Positions 17,773 through 27,200 of a stretch of 54,176 nucleotides of DNA are shown here, one piece after another. A program made the translations under genes and the position numbers. Below the pieces are notes generated by a model that had not been told where the DNA came from, ran no database searches, and saw only the letters and a program-made list of their open reading frames with translations. This DNA comes from Streptomyces hayashii (GTDB taxonomy: Bacteria; Actinomycetota; Actinomycetes; Streptomycetales; Streptomycetaceae). Numbering within the stretch: position 1 is the first letter of the stretch; each line of letters begins with the position of its first letter. Where the stretch lies: assembly GCF_024539815.1 (NCBI RefSeq), contig NZ_JAHHIU010000108.1, forward strand, positions 1 through 54,176. Direction: 5' to 3'.

Positions 17773-18011
17773 GAGGGCGATTGTCCCGTCCCCCGCCCGC
17801 GGCCGTGAGGCGTGGGGGCACATTCCCGGCTCGCGAGCACGTCGACGGCCCCGCCGGCGGGCCGCCGCGAAGCGGCCCGCCGACGGGGCTCCACCCCTCG
17901 TCTCCATCAGCGGGCGCCGATGCGGACGCGGCCGGGGGCGCGGCCGGGGCGGGTGGACGGCGGTCGCCGTCGGGGGTGCACGAAGCCGCATCCGCGGCTT
18001 GCAGGGGACGG

Positions 18012-19001
18012 CTACCGGTCGAGGGCTCGCATCCCCGCCTCGTCGTACCGCTCGCCCGCGACCGCTGGCAGCTCCGCGTCGATGCGGGCGAGATCGTCCT
18101 TGGTCAGCGTGATGTCGACGGCGCCGGCGTTCTGTTCCAGGTAGGTGCGGCGCTTGGTGCCCGGGATCGGCACCAGGTCGTCGCCCTGGGCCAGCACCCA
18201 GGCGATGGCCAGTTGTGCCGGAAGCACGTCCTTCTCGGCGGCGATCTCCTTCACCTTCGCGGCCAGCCGCAGGTTCGCCTCCAGGTTGGCGTCCTGGAAC
18301 CTAGGGTTCTGCCGGCGCCAGTCGTTCGCGTCCAGCTCGTCCGGCGAGCTGAACCGCCCGGCGAGGAAGCCGCGGCCGAGCGGCGAGTACGGCACGAAGC
18401 CGATGCCCAGCTCACGGCAGGCGGGCAGCACCTCGGCCTCGACGTCCCGCGACCACAGCGAGTACTCGCTCTGCACCGCGGTGATCGGGTGCACGGCGTG
18501 GGCGCGCCGGATGGTCTGCGCGCTCGCCTCGCTCAGGCCGATGCCGCGCACCTTGCCCTCGGCGACGAGCTCGCCCAGAGCGCCGACCGTCTCCTCGATC
18601 GGGACGTTCGGGTCGACCCGGTGCTGGTAGTACAGGTCGATGTGGTCGGTCCCCAGACGCTTCAGGGAGCCGTGGACGGAGCTGCGGACGTGCTCCGCCG
18701 AGCCGTCCTGCGGGCCGACCGTGGTGATGTCGCCCGGTACGGCGTCGTCCATCCGGTAGTTGAACTTCGTCGCGATCACGTACTCCTCGCGACGCCCCCG
18801 GATCGCCTCGCCGACGAGCGACTCGTTGGTCAGGGGGCCGTACATCTGTGCGGTGTCGAGGAAGTTCACCCCGACGTCGAGGGCACGCCGGATGGTCGCG
18901 ACGCCCTCCTCCTGGTCGGCGGATCCGTAGAAGGCGGACATGCCCATGCACCCCAGGCCGATGGCCGATACCTGGAGGTCCCGCAGACTGCGCTTCTGCA
19001 T
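18012..19001 (-). CDS. Aldo/keto reductase
   Basis: A 329-residue NADPH-dependent TIM-barrel oxidoreductase. The catalytic tetrad is visible: D in GVNFLDTAQMYG, Y in the same segment, K in VIATKFNY and H in YYQHRVDP. The C-terminal VPIPGTKRRTYLEQNAGA binds the cofactor phosphate. The start MQKRSLRDLQVSAIGLGCMGMS matches the family; the open frame reaches further but crosses a tandem repeat. The reductase reduces aldehydes or ketones, with no neighbour that fixes its substrate. A second, more divergent family member is at 52307-53215. Confidence 0.93.
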   Translation of the reverse strand: MQKRSLRDLQVSAIGLGCMGMSAFYGSADQEEGVATIRRALDVGVNFLDTAQMYGPLTNESLVGEAIRGRREEYVIATKFNYRMDDAVPGDITTVGPQDGSAEHVRSSVHGSLKRLGTDHIDLYYQHRVDPNVPIEETVGALGELVAEGKVRGIGLSEASAQTIRRAHAVHPITAVQSEYSLWSRDVEAEVLPACRELGIGFVPYSPLGRGFLAGRFSSPDELDANDWRRQNPRFQDANLEANLRLAAKVKEIAAEKDVLPAQLAIAWVLAQGDDLVPIPGTKRRTYLEQNAGAVDITLTKDDLARIDAELPAVAGERYDEAGMRALDR

Positions 19002-19022
19002 GCCGTGTTCCAGCCTTTCCCT

Positions 19023-19066
19023 GCCACTCGTGCGTTGCCACTCGTGCGTTTGCCACGTGTGCGTTC
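19023..19066. repeat. Triple 14-15 bp direct repeat
   Basis: Two copies of GCCACTCGTGCGTT and one of GCCACGTGTGCGTT follow each other directly upstream of the aldo/keto reductase. The spacing of 14-15 bases suggests either slippage or an array of regulator half-sites in its promoter. Confidence 0.75.
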
Positions 19067-19396
19067 TTCCGGGCGTCACAAAGCCCGTCGTCCATTCAGC
19101 GACGGATTCCCCCGCCAAGCATCCCGGGAGGGACGTCAGGCGATACGGGCCTCGCGCGCCGCGATGTCTGCAACGCTACGACCTGGAGCGCACTCCAGCG
19201 CAAGTCGGCCGGTCAGGTGGAACGGCGGCCCGGAAGGATCGCTCCGGGCGGCCCCGGGGACGGGGTCCCCGCCGCCGACTTTGCCTTCCCTTTACGATCG
19301 GCCGCGGATTCCACCGCCCTTCACGAGCGGGGGAATCCGTGCGCGGGGGCGGGGCCGACAGACGGCGTTGTCAGTGCCGGATGGCAGTATCCGGCT
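19067..19396. other. Intergenic region with inverted repeats and possible promoter
   Basis: No gene was seen. CGGGGAC-GGG-GTCCCCG (19255-19271) is a 7-3-7 hairpin. CGGATTCC (19305-19312) and GGAATCCG (19332-19339) form an 8-bp inverted repeat. TTGCCT (19281-19286) and GCGGAT (19304-19309), 17 bases apart, could be a rightward promoter for the following gene. CAGTAT at 19385-19390 is an alternative -10 that would give a leaderless mRNA. Confidence 0.4.
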
Positions 19397-21292
19397 ATGG
19401 ATGGCGAGCCTTTCAACTGGCACGAGTTTTTGGGACGTTGGCAGCAGGAGTGGGTTCCGCGCGCCGACGAGGACGCGGAGGCCGGGGCCGTCGTCCCTCT
19501 GGGCAGGCCCGGGGCGGACGAGCGGGCGATCGCCGCGGCCGAGGAGCGGCTGGGCCGGCGCCTGCCGCCCTCGTACCGCGCGTTCCTGGCCGTGAGCGAC
19601 GGATGGCATGTGGAACAGACGGCCGGGATCTACCAGCTCGGCGGCGTCGCGGACATCGAGTGGTTCCGGGATCCGTTCGACATGACCCCGCTCTACGAGG
19701 AGAACCTGGACGACGACCCGCGCGAGGAGGAGGTCCTGCTCGCCGGGATGTGGCGACGGGCGCTGCGGCTGGAGACCGACTCCGACATGTCGAACGCCCT
19801 GCTCGACCCGGGCGACCGCGACGAGCACGGCGAGTGGGCGCTCTACGTCTACAAGGGCTGGGGCGGTGAGCTGCCCGAGCGTTACCCGTCGTTCCGCGCG
19901 TACATGGAGGCCATGTACCGGGCCTTCCACTCCGACCGGGCGCAGCGGCCCGATTTCGTGAACGCGGTCACGCGCGCACAGGACGCGCATGTGGAGGAGG
20001 GCCGCCTGCTGGCCCTGCGTGGCCGGTACGAGGAGGCTCTGCCCCTGCTGGAAGAGGCGCTGTCCTTCGGGCGGCCGGGGAGCGCCGACCTGCTCACCCA
20101 GCTCCGGCAGCTGCTGGAACCGCGCGGGTCCCGCGAATACGGCTACCTGGTGGCCGACCCCCGCTACCTGCCCGACGTCCTGCCCCTGCAGGCCATGGAG
20201 CCGGCGCGCGGCGAATGGCGGCTGGGCGGGGACGATCACTGGCTGGGGATGATGGCCGCCCGCGGGGTCGACCGGGAGACCGCAAGGACCGTGCTCGGCG
20301 CGATGCGGGACGGCACCCACCGCTATGAGCCGCCCGGCGCGTGGGGCCGGGCCGTCGCCGAGGCCCGGGAGTCCGCCCGCTGGGGTGTCACCGACGCCGC
20401 CTGGCGGGTGTTGCGCGACGCGCTCCCGCTGTGGGAGGCGCCAGGGCCCTTGCTGATCGCCCCGATCGGCCTGCTCGCGGATCCCGTCCTCGGCGCGATG
20501 ATCACCCCGGAGCGGGGCCGGGAGATCCTCGCGACACCGCGGGCGGGGGAGACGGGACCCCTTCCCGAGCCGGTGCCCGATCCCGATCCGCCGGGCCTCC
20601 TCTGGCTGACGGAGCCCGCGCCGAACCGGAGGCCGCACGACGGATACCGGTGTGTCTGGGCGGAGGGGGTCGATCCGGCGCGCCTTCCCTCACTGATCGG
20701 CGAGGAGGGCGCGGAACTGAGCGCGCCCGTGGATCTGCGCAGGGCGTCCTGGCGGGCACCCCAGCCCCACGAGCGTGAGGGCGTCGAACTCTGGGAGGAC
20801 CGGGCCCTGGTCGGCGTCGGCCGCACCGCAGAAGCCTGGGCCTACGCTTTCGACGGCCATTCCCACCGCTACCTGGGCGACAGGTTCGTGTCCCCTGCCG
20901 CGGCGGCCTCCTCGGCGGGCCGCGCGGTGGTGGTGTGGCGCGAGCAGAGGGACGCGCGCCCCGGCGACCGCCCGGCCGCGTTCCACCTGTCGGTGGCCGA
21001 ACGGGGCGTGGAACTCTACGCGTTCACCGTGCGCGGTGCCGAGATCCGGAGCTCCGGCGCGATACCCGAGGCGCTGGACCCCGCACGGCTTTTCCGCCCG
21101 GAGGACGACGAACCGGACGGCGAACGGCGCGCGTTGGAGGCCCTGCACGCCGAACTCGGGCTCTCACTGCCCCGGTTCGCGCTGGTCCATGGCAGACTCC
21201 GCACGTTCACCACCCGGTCCTGGTCCCGGGCGCCACGCGAGGGCGAGGGATTCGGCTACGCCTACGTCCGGTCGGTGGGCCACCGGACCTGA
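19397..21292 (+). CDS. SMI1/KNR4-domain protein, 631 residues
   Basis: The N-terminal 150 residues are a SMI1/KNR4 domain: a helix PGADERAIAAAEERLGRRLPPSYRAFLAVSDGW, the typical GW-containing turn and a C-terminal FRAYMEAMYRAF helix. The remaining 480 residues include a TPR-like helix pair (EGRLLALRGRYEEALPLLEEAL) and a long acidic, mixed region I do not recognise. Related long proteins are common in Streptomyces, and the domain is shared with toxin-immunity proteins, although no toxin gene is adjacent. The ATG at 19397 begins immediately before the conserved part. Function is unknown. Confidence 0.85.
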   Translation: MDGEPFNWHEFLGRWQQEWVPRADEDAEAGAVVPLGRPGADERAIAAAEERLGRRLPPSYRAFLAVSDGWHVEQTAGIYQLGGVADIEWFRDPFDMTPLYEENLDDDPREEEVLLAGMWRRALRLETDSDMSNALLDPGDRDEHGEWALYVYKGWGGELPERYPSFRAYMEAMYRAFHSDRAQRPDFVNAVTRAQDAHVEEGRLLALRGRYEEALPLLEEALSFGRPGSADLLTQLRQLLEPRGSREYGYLVADPRYLPDVLPLQAMEPARGEWRLGGDDHWLGMMAARGVDRETARTVLGAMRDGTHRYEPPGAWGRAVAEARESARWGVTDAAWRVLRDALPLWEAPGPLLIAPIGLLADPVLGAMITPERGREILATPRAGETGPLPEPVPDPDPPGLLWLTEPAPNRRPHDGYRCVWAEGVDPARLPSLIGEEGAELSAPVDLRRASWRAPQPHEREGVELWEDRALVGVGRTAEAWAYAFDGHSHRYLGDRFVSPAAAASSAGRAVVVWREQRDARPGDRPAAFHLSVAERGVELYAFTVRGAEIRSSGAIPEALDPARLFRPEDDEPDGERRALEALHAELGLSLPRFALVHGRLRTFTTRSWSRAPREGEGFGYAYVRSVGHRT

Positions 21293-21380
21293 ACCCGGCC
21301 GGCCCCCGCCGCCCTGCCCGCGGTGCCTGCCGTGCCCGTCCGTCGCTGTCCATCGTCCCGCCGTTCTGAGGAGGAGCCGC

Positions 21381-21878
21381 ATGCGGGACCTTTCGGTACG
21401 CCGTGCGACCGACGCCGACCGTGCTGTGCTGGAACGTCTCTGGCTGCTGTTCCGCCACGACCTGTCCGGGTTCATGGGCGTGCTGCCCGACCCGGACGGG
21501 ACGTTCCGGAGCGACAGGCTCCAGGCGGCGTTCGACGACGCCGACTGGGCGCCGTATCTGCTGACCAGCGGCGAACGCCCCGTCGGCCTCGCTGTCGTGC
21601 GCGGGCTCGGCGGACCCGTGCGCGTGCTCAACAGCTTCTTCGTGGTGCGCGGGGCGCGGCGATCCGGGATCGGACTGCGTGCCGTTCACGAGGTGGTCGC
21701 CAGGCATCCGGGCCCCTGGGAGATCGCCTTTCAGGACGTCAACGAGGGCGCCGCGCACTTCTGGCGTCGCGTCGCGGCCGAGATCGCGGGTGACGCGTGG
21801 ACGGAGGAGCACCGGCCGGTTCCGCACCGGCCGGATCTGCCGCCCGACGCGTGGATCTCGTTCGAGGTCTCCGCGTGA
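21381..21878 (+). CDS. GNAT-family N-acetyltransferase
   Basis: A 165-residue GNAT protein: the N-terminal strand LSVRRATDADRAVLERLWLLF, central FFVVRGARRSGIGLRAVHEVV with an acetyl-CoA pyrophosphate loop (RRSGIG), and the C-terminal WEIAFQDVNEGAAHFWRRV. GAGGAGG is placed 6 bases before the ATG. It follows the SMI1/KNR4 gene by 88 bases and may share its transcript. The acceptor molecule is unknown. Confidence 0.9.
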   Translation: MRDLSVRRATDADRAVLERLWLLFRHDLSGFMGVLPDPDGTFRSDRLQAAFDDADWAPYLLTSGERPVGLAVVRGLGGPVRVLNSFFVVRGARRSGIGLRAVHEVVARHPGPWEIAFQDVNEGAAHFWRRVAAEIAGDAWTEEHRPVPHRPDLPPDAWISFEVSA

Positions 21879-22220
21879 GGGCGCGCGGATGTCACCGTCC
21901 GCCGGATCGGCGCAGGTCCGCCATGAGAAGCGCGGCCGGCCGGCGCGCGTCGTAGCGGGTTCGCTTTCGGCGCCGATGCGGCATGATGGCAGACCGGCAA
22001 GCGGCCCCCGAGGCGCAGCCGTCCACCCGGCGGACGGTGCGACGCGCTGCGCGCACCCGGCCGTCACCACGGGAGCGGACGCCGCCCGTCAACTCGCCCG
22101 GACCGCGGGCCCCTTCAGAAGCGCCGGTCACGAGCCGAAGCGTGTGTCGCCGCCCGGTGGATTCGCATAGCCTCGTACACGAGTACGACGGACGCGGCGT
22201 GCGTCCGCGGTGAGGAGGCG
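21879..22220. other. Intergenic region with a 6-4-6 palindrome
   Basis: No gene was seen. TCGTAC-ACGA-GTACGA (22173-22188) is a perfect 6-4-6 inverted repeat about 35 bases before the next start, placed like an operator at a promoter. GAGGAGG at 22212-22218 serves the next gene. Confidence 0.4.
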
Positions 22221-23060
22221 GTGGTGCTCGGAACGGGTGCGCGATGGCTCGCGGGCGCCATGACCCTGCTCTTTCTGGTGCTCGTCGGCCCCAGCGCACC
22301 GGCCGACGCCCCTCTCGTGGGGACCCTGCCCGTCGGCGCCGTCCGGGACATCGTGACGAACCGGGTCATGACGTGGAACATCTGCAACCCCTGCGAGGAG
22401 AGCAACGTCGACCGGGCGGCCGAGATCGCCGCGTTCGCGCCCCAGGTCATCGGCCTGCAGGAAGCGTGCGTGCGCGATGTCGACCGGATCCGGGACCACC
22501 TGGAAAGCCTTTACGGGCTGGTCTACCACGTCGAGTACGGCATGGTCCTGCACGACTGGGGCCGGTGCGGGGGAGTGCCGTGGAACCCGGGAGGCTTCGG
22601 CGAGGCGATCCTCTCGGCGGCGCCGATGACGGACCGCGTCAACGTGGAATACCCCGACGGCGGCTCCGAGGACCGTGGATACATGGCGGTGACCACCATG
22701 GTGGGCGGCCGGCCCGTGCGGGTCTTCAACACGCACTTGGCCGAGCGCCGTCAGGAGGCGGTCCGCGCGGAGCAGGCCCGCGTGCTCGCCCCGGAGGTGG
22801 CCCCGTACGGGCGCGCCGTCGTGCTGGGCGATTTCAACGCGCGGCCGGACGCTGTGGAGCTGGCCCCGCTGTGGGCGCTGGCTGCCGACGCGGATCCCCG
22901 GTGCCGTCCCTCGGACGCGGAGGCCTGTGAGCCGACCACCGACTGGTACAGCAAGTTCGACTACATCTTCCTGAGAGGCATCGCCGCGCTCAAGCACGGC
23001 GTGGAGCCCACCCCGTACTCGGACCACGACCTGTTCCACGCCGACCTGGACCTCACCTGA
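22221..23060 (+). CDS. Secreted endonuclease/exonuclease/phosphatase-fold protein
   Basis: A 279-residue protein with a signal sequence (WLAGAMTLLFLVLVGPSAPADA) and the EEP fold. Motifs are visible in order: MTWNICNPC, VIGLQEAC with the metal-binding glutamate, VVLGDFNARPD and the C-terminal YSDHDLFHADL with the catalytic histidine. The family includes DNase I-like nucleases, sphingomyelinases and inositol phosphatases. Export and small size suggest an extracellular nuclease or phosphodiesterase. Two GTG codons are adjacent at 22221 and 22224; the second is better spaced from GAGGAGG. Confidence 0.88.
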   Translation: MVLGTGARWLAGAMTLLFLVLVGPSAPADAPLVGTLPVGAVRDIVTNRVMTWNICNPCEESNVDRAAEIAAFAPQVIGLQEACVRDVDRIRDHLESLYGLVYHVEYGMVLHDWGRCGGVPWNPGGFGEAILSAAPMTDRVNVEYPDGGSEDRGYMAVTTMVGGRPVRVFNTHLAERRQEAVRAEQARVLAPEVAPYGRAVVLGDFNARPDAVELAPLWALAADADPRCRPSDAEACEPTTDWYSKFDYIFLRGIAALKHGVEPTPYSDHDLFHADLDLT

Positions 23061-23106
23061 GCCGGTCCCGCCCGGGAACGTCGTGCCCGCGCGCGACCTG
23101 GCAGCG

Positions 23107-23480
23107 AGGTCCGGGTCGTCCGCACGGACCTGTGGGCTGTGCCGGACGAGGAATCGCCGACGGCCGCCGCACGTCGTCGACGCTGCTCCGACCGTGGAGA
23201 CGGACGGCGCGGACGCCCCCGGGCGCAAGGGCGACGACGGCGGAACCGTCCACGCGGGCCGTGCACGGGTGCACGCCGGCCTGCCCGAACGCCGCTGCAC
23301 CCTGACCGTCGTCAGCCACCGCGGACAGCAGACGACCGGGCAGCGGGTCACGGTCGCCGGTGCGACCGTCGCCGAGACCCCTCCTCGATGATCACTGTCC
23401 TCGCCGCGACCGGCGGCGCGGCCCTCGTCATCGGGGCCGCGGTCCTGCTCCGCCCCCGCTCACGCAGCGCCGCTGCCCCC
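23107..23480 (+). pseudogene. Probable relic of a LAXTG sortase-anchored protein
   Basis: The 604-base gap 23061-23664 holds coding-like sequence split over frames. One frame (to 23391) gives VTVAGATVAETPPR with GC-rich third positions. It stops in an ATGA overlap with a second frame (from 23388) that reads TVLAATGGAALVIGAAVLL and then basic RPRSRS. LAATG, a hydrophobic stretch and a basic tail form a classic C-terminal sorting signal of the LAXTG type used by class E sortases in Streptomyces. The N-terminal part and signal peptide are missing. It is most simply the decayed end of a cell-wall protein; a functional two-ORF arrangement is less likely. Confidence 0.4.
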
Positions 23481-23664
23481 GCCGGGCGTCCCGCTTCCGG
23501 GGGTTGCCCTCTATCGGCCGTTCCTGCTGGTCGCGGCCGGTTTCCCAGCCCGCCCGGCAACGGGAAACAGGAAACCCGTCGACCTCTCCCGAACCGGCGG
23601 ACAGTCTGATGCCGAAAGACCGAGCACGACCTGCGACCAGGCAGGACGACCGCAAGGGGGAAAC

Positions 23665-24030
23665 ATGCGCAAGTTGTTCAGTGGGGCCGTTGCCCTGGCC
23701 ACCGCCGCCACGGCCATGGTGGCGCTGTCCGGGACGGCCGAGGCCAAGCCGGCCGACGACTGGGCCGGGTGCCCGTCCGGCGCCGTCTGCGTCTACCCGC
23801 AGAACCAGAGCCCCGCCCAGAGCCCGAGCGCCGTCTACTGGACCTACGGGGCCCATGACCTCAGCAACCAGGTGGGCCGGCACTGGGTTCTCAACAACCA
23901 GACCGGTGGCGCCTCGGCGGAACTGTGCCTGAACTACGGCGGCACGAACTGCAACTCCACCATCGCGGCGCGGAACGGCGTGTACGCCGACCTCACGCCG
24001 GTCAACTCGATCAAGCTGAACCGGCCGTAG
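23665..24030 (+). CDS. Secreted peptidase inhibitor I36-like protein
   Basis: A 121-residue exported protein. Residues 1-27 are a signal peptide ending AEA or AKA. The mature part has four cysteines in DWAGCPSGAVCVYPQ and ELCLNYGGTNCNST, the pattern of the I36 inhibitor family (SMPI-like, crystallin-type fold). Such proteins inhibit metalloproteases or act as small cell-surface proteins. The ATG is preceded by AAGGGGGAA. A strong hairpin terminator follows, so it forms a single-gene unit. Inhibition itself is inferred from the family. Confidence 0.82.
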   Translation: MRKLFSGAVALATAATAMVALSGTAEAKPADDWAGCPSGAVCVYPQNQSPAQSPSAVYWTYGAHDLSNQVGRHWVLNNQTGGASAELCLNYGGTNCNSTIAARNGVYADLTPVNSIKLNRP

Positions 24031-24048
24031 CGCCTTTCTCACGGGGGA

Positions 24049-24080
24049 ACGTCCGGAACCGCCTCGGCGGTTCCGGACGT
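24049..24080 (+). terminator. Perfect 15-bp hairpin terminator
   Basis: ACGTCCGGAACCGCC (24049-24063) and its exact complement GGCGGTTCCGGACGT (24066-24080) are separated by two bases. It lies 19 bases after the stop of the I36-like gene. No U tract is present. Confidence 0.75.
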
Positions 24081-24201
24081 CCGTGTCCGCACTCGGCCTT
24101 CCTTCACGCCACGCCGGTGAAAGGCGTGATCAACCGTCATACGTCAGCAGTAACCTGGGTGTCGGCCGTCTCACGGCTCATGCGCGCGACACCCGGGGGA
24201 T

Positions 24202-27200
24202 GTGGTGGGGGAGCAGCAGCACACCGGCGACCGACGTGAACCGCCACCGGGCGACACCCCGGTTCAGGACTTCCCCTCCCAGCTGAGACGTCTTCGCCGG
24301 CAGCGCGGACTCTCACTGGCCGACATGGCCCGCCGGACGCACTACAGCAAGGGCTACCTCAGCAAGATCGAGACCGGTGCCAAACGGGTCACCGTCGACG
24401 TCGCACGGCGCTGCGACGAGATCCTGGAGGCGGAGGGCGGGCTGCTGCGCCTGCTGACGAAGAACGCCGAAAGCCCGGAGCAATTGCGGCCGGAGCTCGA
24501 CGGCGTCCGTCCCTACCGGGGGCTGTCGGCTTTCACCGCACAGGACGCGGAATGGTTCTTCGGCCGCGAGCGGACGACGGCCGCCCTGGTCGAGAGGGTC
24601 TTCGAACGGGTCGGCAGCGGGCCGCTGATGGTCGTGGCCCCGTCGGGCGCGGGCAAGTCGTCCCTGTTCCACGCGGGCCTCGTACCGGCCTTCAGTCATC
24701 CGGGCGGCTTCCCCATGCCGGGCGCCGAGCGATGGCCGGTGGTGGCCATCACGCCCACCGCCCGTCCGCTGGAGGAACTGCTGACCGGCGTCGCGAAAGC
24801 TCTGGAGGGCGATCTCGGCGTCACCGCAAGGCAGTTGAGGGACCGCCCCGAGGCGCTGCTGGAAGCCGTGCGGCGCACGGTGGACGACAACTCCTGCGCA
24901 GCCGGGGACAGACGGCCGCCGCCGGTGCGTCCGGTGCTCCTCGTCGACCAGTTCGAGGAGCTGTTCACGCTCTGCTCCGACGAGGACGAGCGGCGCGCCT
25001 TCGTCCGGGTGCTGTGCGCCCTGTCGACGTCCCGGCGCCCGTCGGAACCGGGGGACGCGTCCGGCCCTGATCCGGCCGTGGTGGTCCTGGGCGTACGGGC
25101 CGACCTGTCCGGCCGGTGCATCGAACTCCCCGAACTGGCGACGGTGTTCACCGACGGGCTGTTCGTTCTGCCCCCGATGTCCGTCGCCGGGCTGCGGGAG
25201 GCGATCACACGCCCCGCCGAGCTCGCCGGACTCACCCTGGAGCCGGGTCTCGTCCCCCTGCTGCTGCGCGACGCCGGGCTGCGCGACGACCCGGGAGGAT
25301 TGCCCGGCGACGCGGCGGACCCCCAACGCGCCCTGCCGGACGTCACCCCTTCCGGTGCGCTGCCGCTGATCTCCCACGCGCTGCTGACCACCTGGCAGCG
25401 GCGCGAGGACGCCACCCTCACGGTCGCGGGGTACGAGCGCACCGGCGGGATCCGCGGGGCGGTCGCCCGCACCGCCGAGGACGTGTTCGCGGGCCTGTAC
25501 CCCAGCGAGCAGCAGACGATCCGCAGGATTCTGGTGCGTCTGGTCCACGTCGCCGACGGCGCCGGACCGGCCCGGCGCCGGATGAGCCGGACCGCGCTGG
25601 TGGACCGGGCCGCCGACGCGGCCGACGCCACCACCGCCCTGGACGCGTTCGTGCGAGCCCGTCTGATCACCGCCGACCGAGACACCGTCGAGATCGCCCA
25701 CGAGGCCCTGCTGCACGCCTGGCCCCGGCTGCGGGACTGGATCGACGCCGACCGGGACGGGCTGCTGGTCCACCAGCAACTCGCGCACGCCGCCGACGAA
25801 TGGGAGCGCGAGGGCCGCGATCCGTCCGCGCTCTACCGCGGCGCCAGGCTGGACGCCGTCCGGGAGTGGGCCGGGGATCCGGACGGCCGCAGCCGGCTGA
25901 GCGCGCGGGAGGAGGCGTTCCTGCGTGCGAGCCGAGCCGAGGAGGCCGACCGTCAGCGGCAGGCCCGGCGGCAGATCCGGCGACGGCAGGGCACGCTGGC
26001 CACGCTGGTCGTGCTGCTGACCCTCGCCGTGGTCGCCGGGGCGCTGGCGTACCGGCAGCGCTCCGACGCGCTGCACCAGGAGCGGGTCGCCCGGTCCCGG
26101 GCCCTCGCCGCGCAGTCCGCGGCCCTGGCCGCCGGCCAGCCCGAGGCGTCGATGCGGCTCGCCGAGGAGGCCTACGGTTCCCAGGCGACGCCCGAGGCGC
26201 GCGGCGCACTCCTGAGCACCCAGGCGCAGCCCTTCGCGGCCCGGCTCGGCGGACACCGCGGGCCGGTCAACGCGGTGGCGTTCGCGCCCGACGGGCGGAC
26301 GCTGGCGACCGCCAGCTCGGACGGCACGGTGATGCTGCGACGGGTCGCGGACCACCGTACGACCGCCACGTTCACGATGGGCGGGCAGGTCCGCTCGGTC
26401 GCCTTCAGCCCCGACGGCCGCACCCTCGCGGCGGGTTCCACGAACGGGCCGGTACGGCTGTGGGGCGCGGCCGACCACCGGACGAAGGCGGTGCTGCCGC
26501 AGAGCACCGCAGGCGCCCGGGCCGTGGCGTTCGACCCCCGGGGGCGCATGCTGGCCCTCGCGGCGGGCGACGGCACGGTCCAGATCTGGGACACCGGCCG
26601 CACGCGTCGTGTCGAAGCGTTCAGCGGCCACGTCGGGCAGGTCGACGCGCTGGCGTACGCCCCGGACGGCCGGACGCTCGCGTCGGCAGGCGCCGACCGG
26701 ACCGTCCGGCTGTGGGACACCGTGCGCGCCCGGCCGGCGCGCGTGCTGAAGGGGCACACCGACGAGGTGTACGGCGTGGCGTTCGCGCCGGACGGGCGGA
26801 CCCTGGCCAGCGGCGGCGCCGACCGGACCGTACGGCTGTGGGACCTGGCACGCCACCGGACGACGTCGGTCCTGACCGGGCACAGCGACGACGTCAACGC
26901 GGTCGCCTACACCCCCGACGGCGCCACGGTCGTCAGCGCGGGCGGGGACGGCACGACCCGTCTGTGGGACGTGCACAGCGGGATGCCGACGCTGACGCTC
27001 AGCGGTCACACCGACTACACGATGGGCGTGGCGGTGAACGCCGACGGGACCATGCTCGCCACCGCCGGGTTCGACCAGTCGGTCGTGCTCTGGGACCTGG
27101 GCGGCCCGGTCCTGACGGCCCGCCCGTACACCGAGGTCTGGCAGTCCGCCTACAGCCACGACGGAAGACTGCTGGCGACCGCCGACACCGATCACACGGT

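Noticed and set aside
13691..17821. A single 1376-codon open frame on the minus strand
   Set aside because: Only 13691-16444 looks like the LAL regulator. The upstream part is arginine-rich, overlaps the small coiled-coil gene and the TauE-like gene, and has no domain pattern.
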